From Megalonaias nervosa (lineage: Eukaryota; Mollusca; Bivalvia; Unionida; Unionidae): DNA of 64,000 nucleotides. The notes below the pieces were generated by a model. It saw only the letters and a program-made list of their open reading frames with translations, was not told the DNA's origin and did not search any database. Location: positions 124,001-188,000 of the forward strand of contig JAECUM010092841.1 in NCBI GenBank assembly GCA_016617855.1, written 5' to 3'. Positions 63,067 through 64,000 of this stretch are shown piece after piece (the first letter of the stretch is position 1; every line of letters starts with the position of its first letter). The position numbers and the translations under genes were made by a program.

Positions 63067-63271
63067 ACTATACATACTTGCTTATAAGACAAATCAAACT
63101 GCACAGATCCAGATTTGCCAGCACTTTATGCAGATCTTGTTTGTGCAGTTTCTTAGGAGTAATCAGTAGAACAAACAACATAGACCCCAATCTGCAGGTG
63201 CATTATGCTACTGCAGATTGGGATCTTTGTTGTTGCAGTTCAACTCTACATATGAGTGATTAAATATGGTA
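63067..63271. mobile_element. MITE family A, copy 5 (~205 bp)
   Basis: Left end 'catacttgcttataagac', right end 'gagtgattaaatatggta'. Middle 'aggagtaatcagtagaacaa' is the best match to the family's central segment. Confidence 0.78.
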
Positions 63272-63454
63272 GAGTAATTTACGACTACTGCACTATACCA
63301 GTCCTTAATGCAGACACTGGGAAGAATATATTGAGAATGTTCCTTTTTGTTTTCATATTAATTCTTAAAAGGTTATGATTCTTAAAATATTAAGAACAAA
63401 TGTTAAAATATTCAATGTTCCATCTATGTACCATTCAAATTTTAGTGTAATTGG

Positions 63455-63590
63455 GCGACCTACTTGAAAATTTTTGGTCACCAAGCCTACTTTTATGTCA
63501 CCAAGCCCTACTTTTATGTCACCAAGCAACCTACTTGAAAATTTTAGTGGTCATTTCAAATTTTAGTACACAAAGCCCTAATAATTTGGT
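63455..63590. repeat. Short local repeat 'gtcaccaagc'
   Basis: 'tttatgtcaccaagc.ccta' three times and 'cctacttgaaaatttt' twice. The remaining flank to 64000 shows nothing recognisable. Confidence 0.65.
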
Positions 63591-64000
63591 CATCTTAGAC
63601 ATTGGAAACTGAAATCATCTGAGTGGGAAATTAAATGTAGAAAATGATAAATTGATGATTTTGGTAAAAGAAAATTAAACGTAATTTTAAACAAGTACAA
63701 AGTTATTTTTAAAGGGTATATCTAGCTCTTTCTGCCTCAACCTCAGGCCAGCCATTACAATTCACTATTCAGAGTTTTCATACACATCTCTATGCATATT
63801 GTCTGGCTTAAATTCACTGATAAAGAGCTCCGACCTAAATGTTCTCCTGATGATAGTTTATATCAATAAAGCCTTAACCATACAGTTGCATTTAGGAAAA
63901 CTGATTGACAGCAATTTTATTTCTAACAAAACTTTATGTACTTGTATCCATGTCCACGTTTTTATGGATTTGTACAATTAGCTGATGTTAACAACAAGCG

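Overview
The window is AT-rich, intron-dense animal DNA. Its only supported protein-coding gene is on the minus strand. I could chain 25 exons with matching splice phases from 62116 down to 2789. They give about 1,048 residues of an adenylate kinase 9-like protein (AK9). The protein has a first P-loop (GKPGAGKTT), a second P-loop (GPPLSGKTT), a third kinase-core block (GGWILDNFPRTR) and several very acidic linkers, some coded by small exons of 42-51 bases. Neither gene end is certain: the first exon found has an upstream acceptor, and the last could end in a stop or splice onward off the left edge.

The organism is probably a lophotrochozoan, most likely a mollusc. The introns hold several repeat types I associate with molluscs: 'gacctttgacc ... 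aaatcaatagg' blocks (39.8-40.6 kb), and 'ggccataactcc' / 'tggatggacatg' blocks (17.8-18.3 kb, 41.7-41.9 kb, 45.9 kb). This assignment rests on repeat flavour, not on a search.

Layout, in gene direction (right to left). 63-64 kb: upstream flank with a MITE copy and a 48-bp minisatellite just before exon 1. 62-51 kb: exons 1-7, first kinase domain, with a 1.56-kb inverted-repeat transposon in intron 3 and a 267-bp hAT-like MITE in intron 6. 49-44 kb: exons 8-10, leading to the second P-loop, with a decayed tyrosine-recombinase (DIRS-like) retroelement in intron 8. 42-28 kb: exons 11-15, coiled and acidic linkers. 27.6-26 kb: exons 16-17, third core block. 26-16.3 kb: a 9.7-kb intron carrying a 6.25-kb element bounded by perfect 31-bp inverted repeats and containing a broken SWIM zinc-finger ORF. 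16.3-2.8 kb: exons 18-25, mostly acidic linker.

The rest is repeats: at least a dozen different minisatellites inside the introns of one gene, a five-copy MITE family of about 220 bp with nested palindromes, and three other inverted-repeat transposon groups. I found no CRISPR array, operon, rRNA gene or intact tRNA gene. Nothing here looks like a new multi-gene system. The most interesting signals are the transposons, the MITE family, and two minisatellites that repeat splice-signal-like motifs close to real splice sites.
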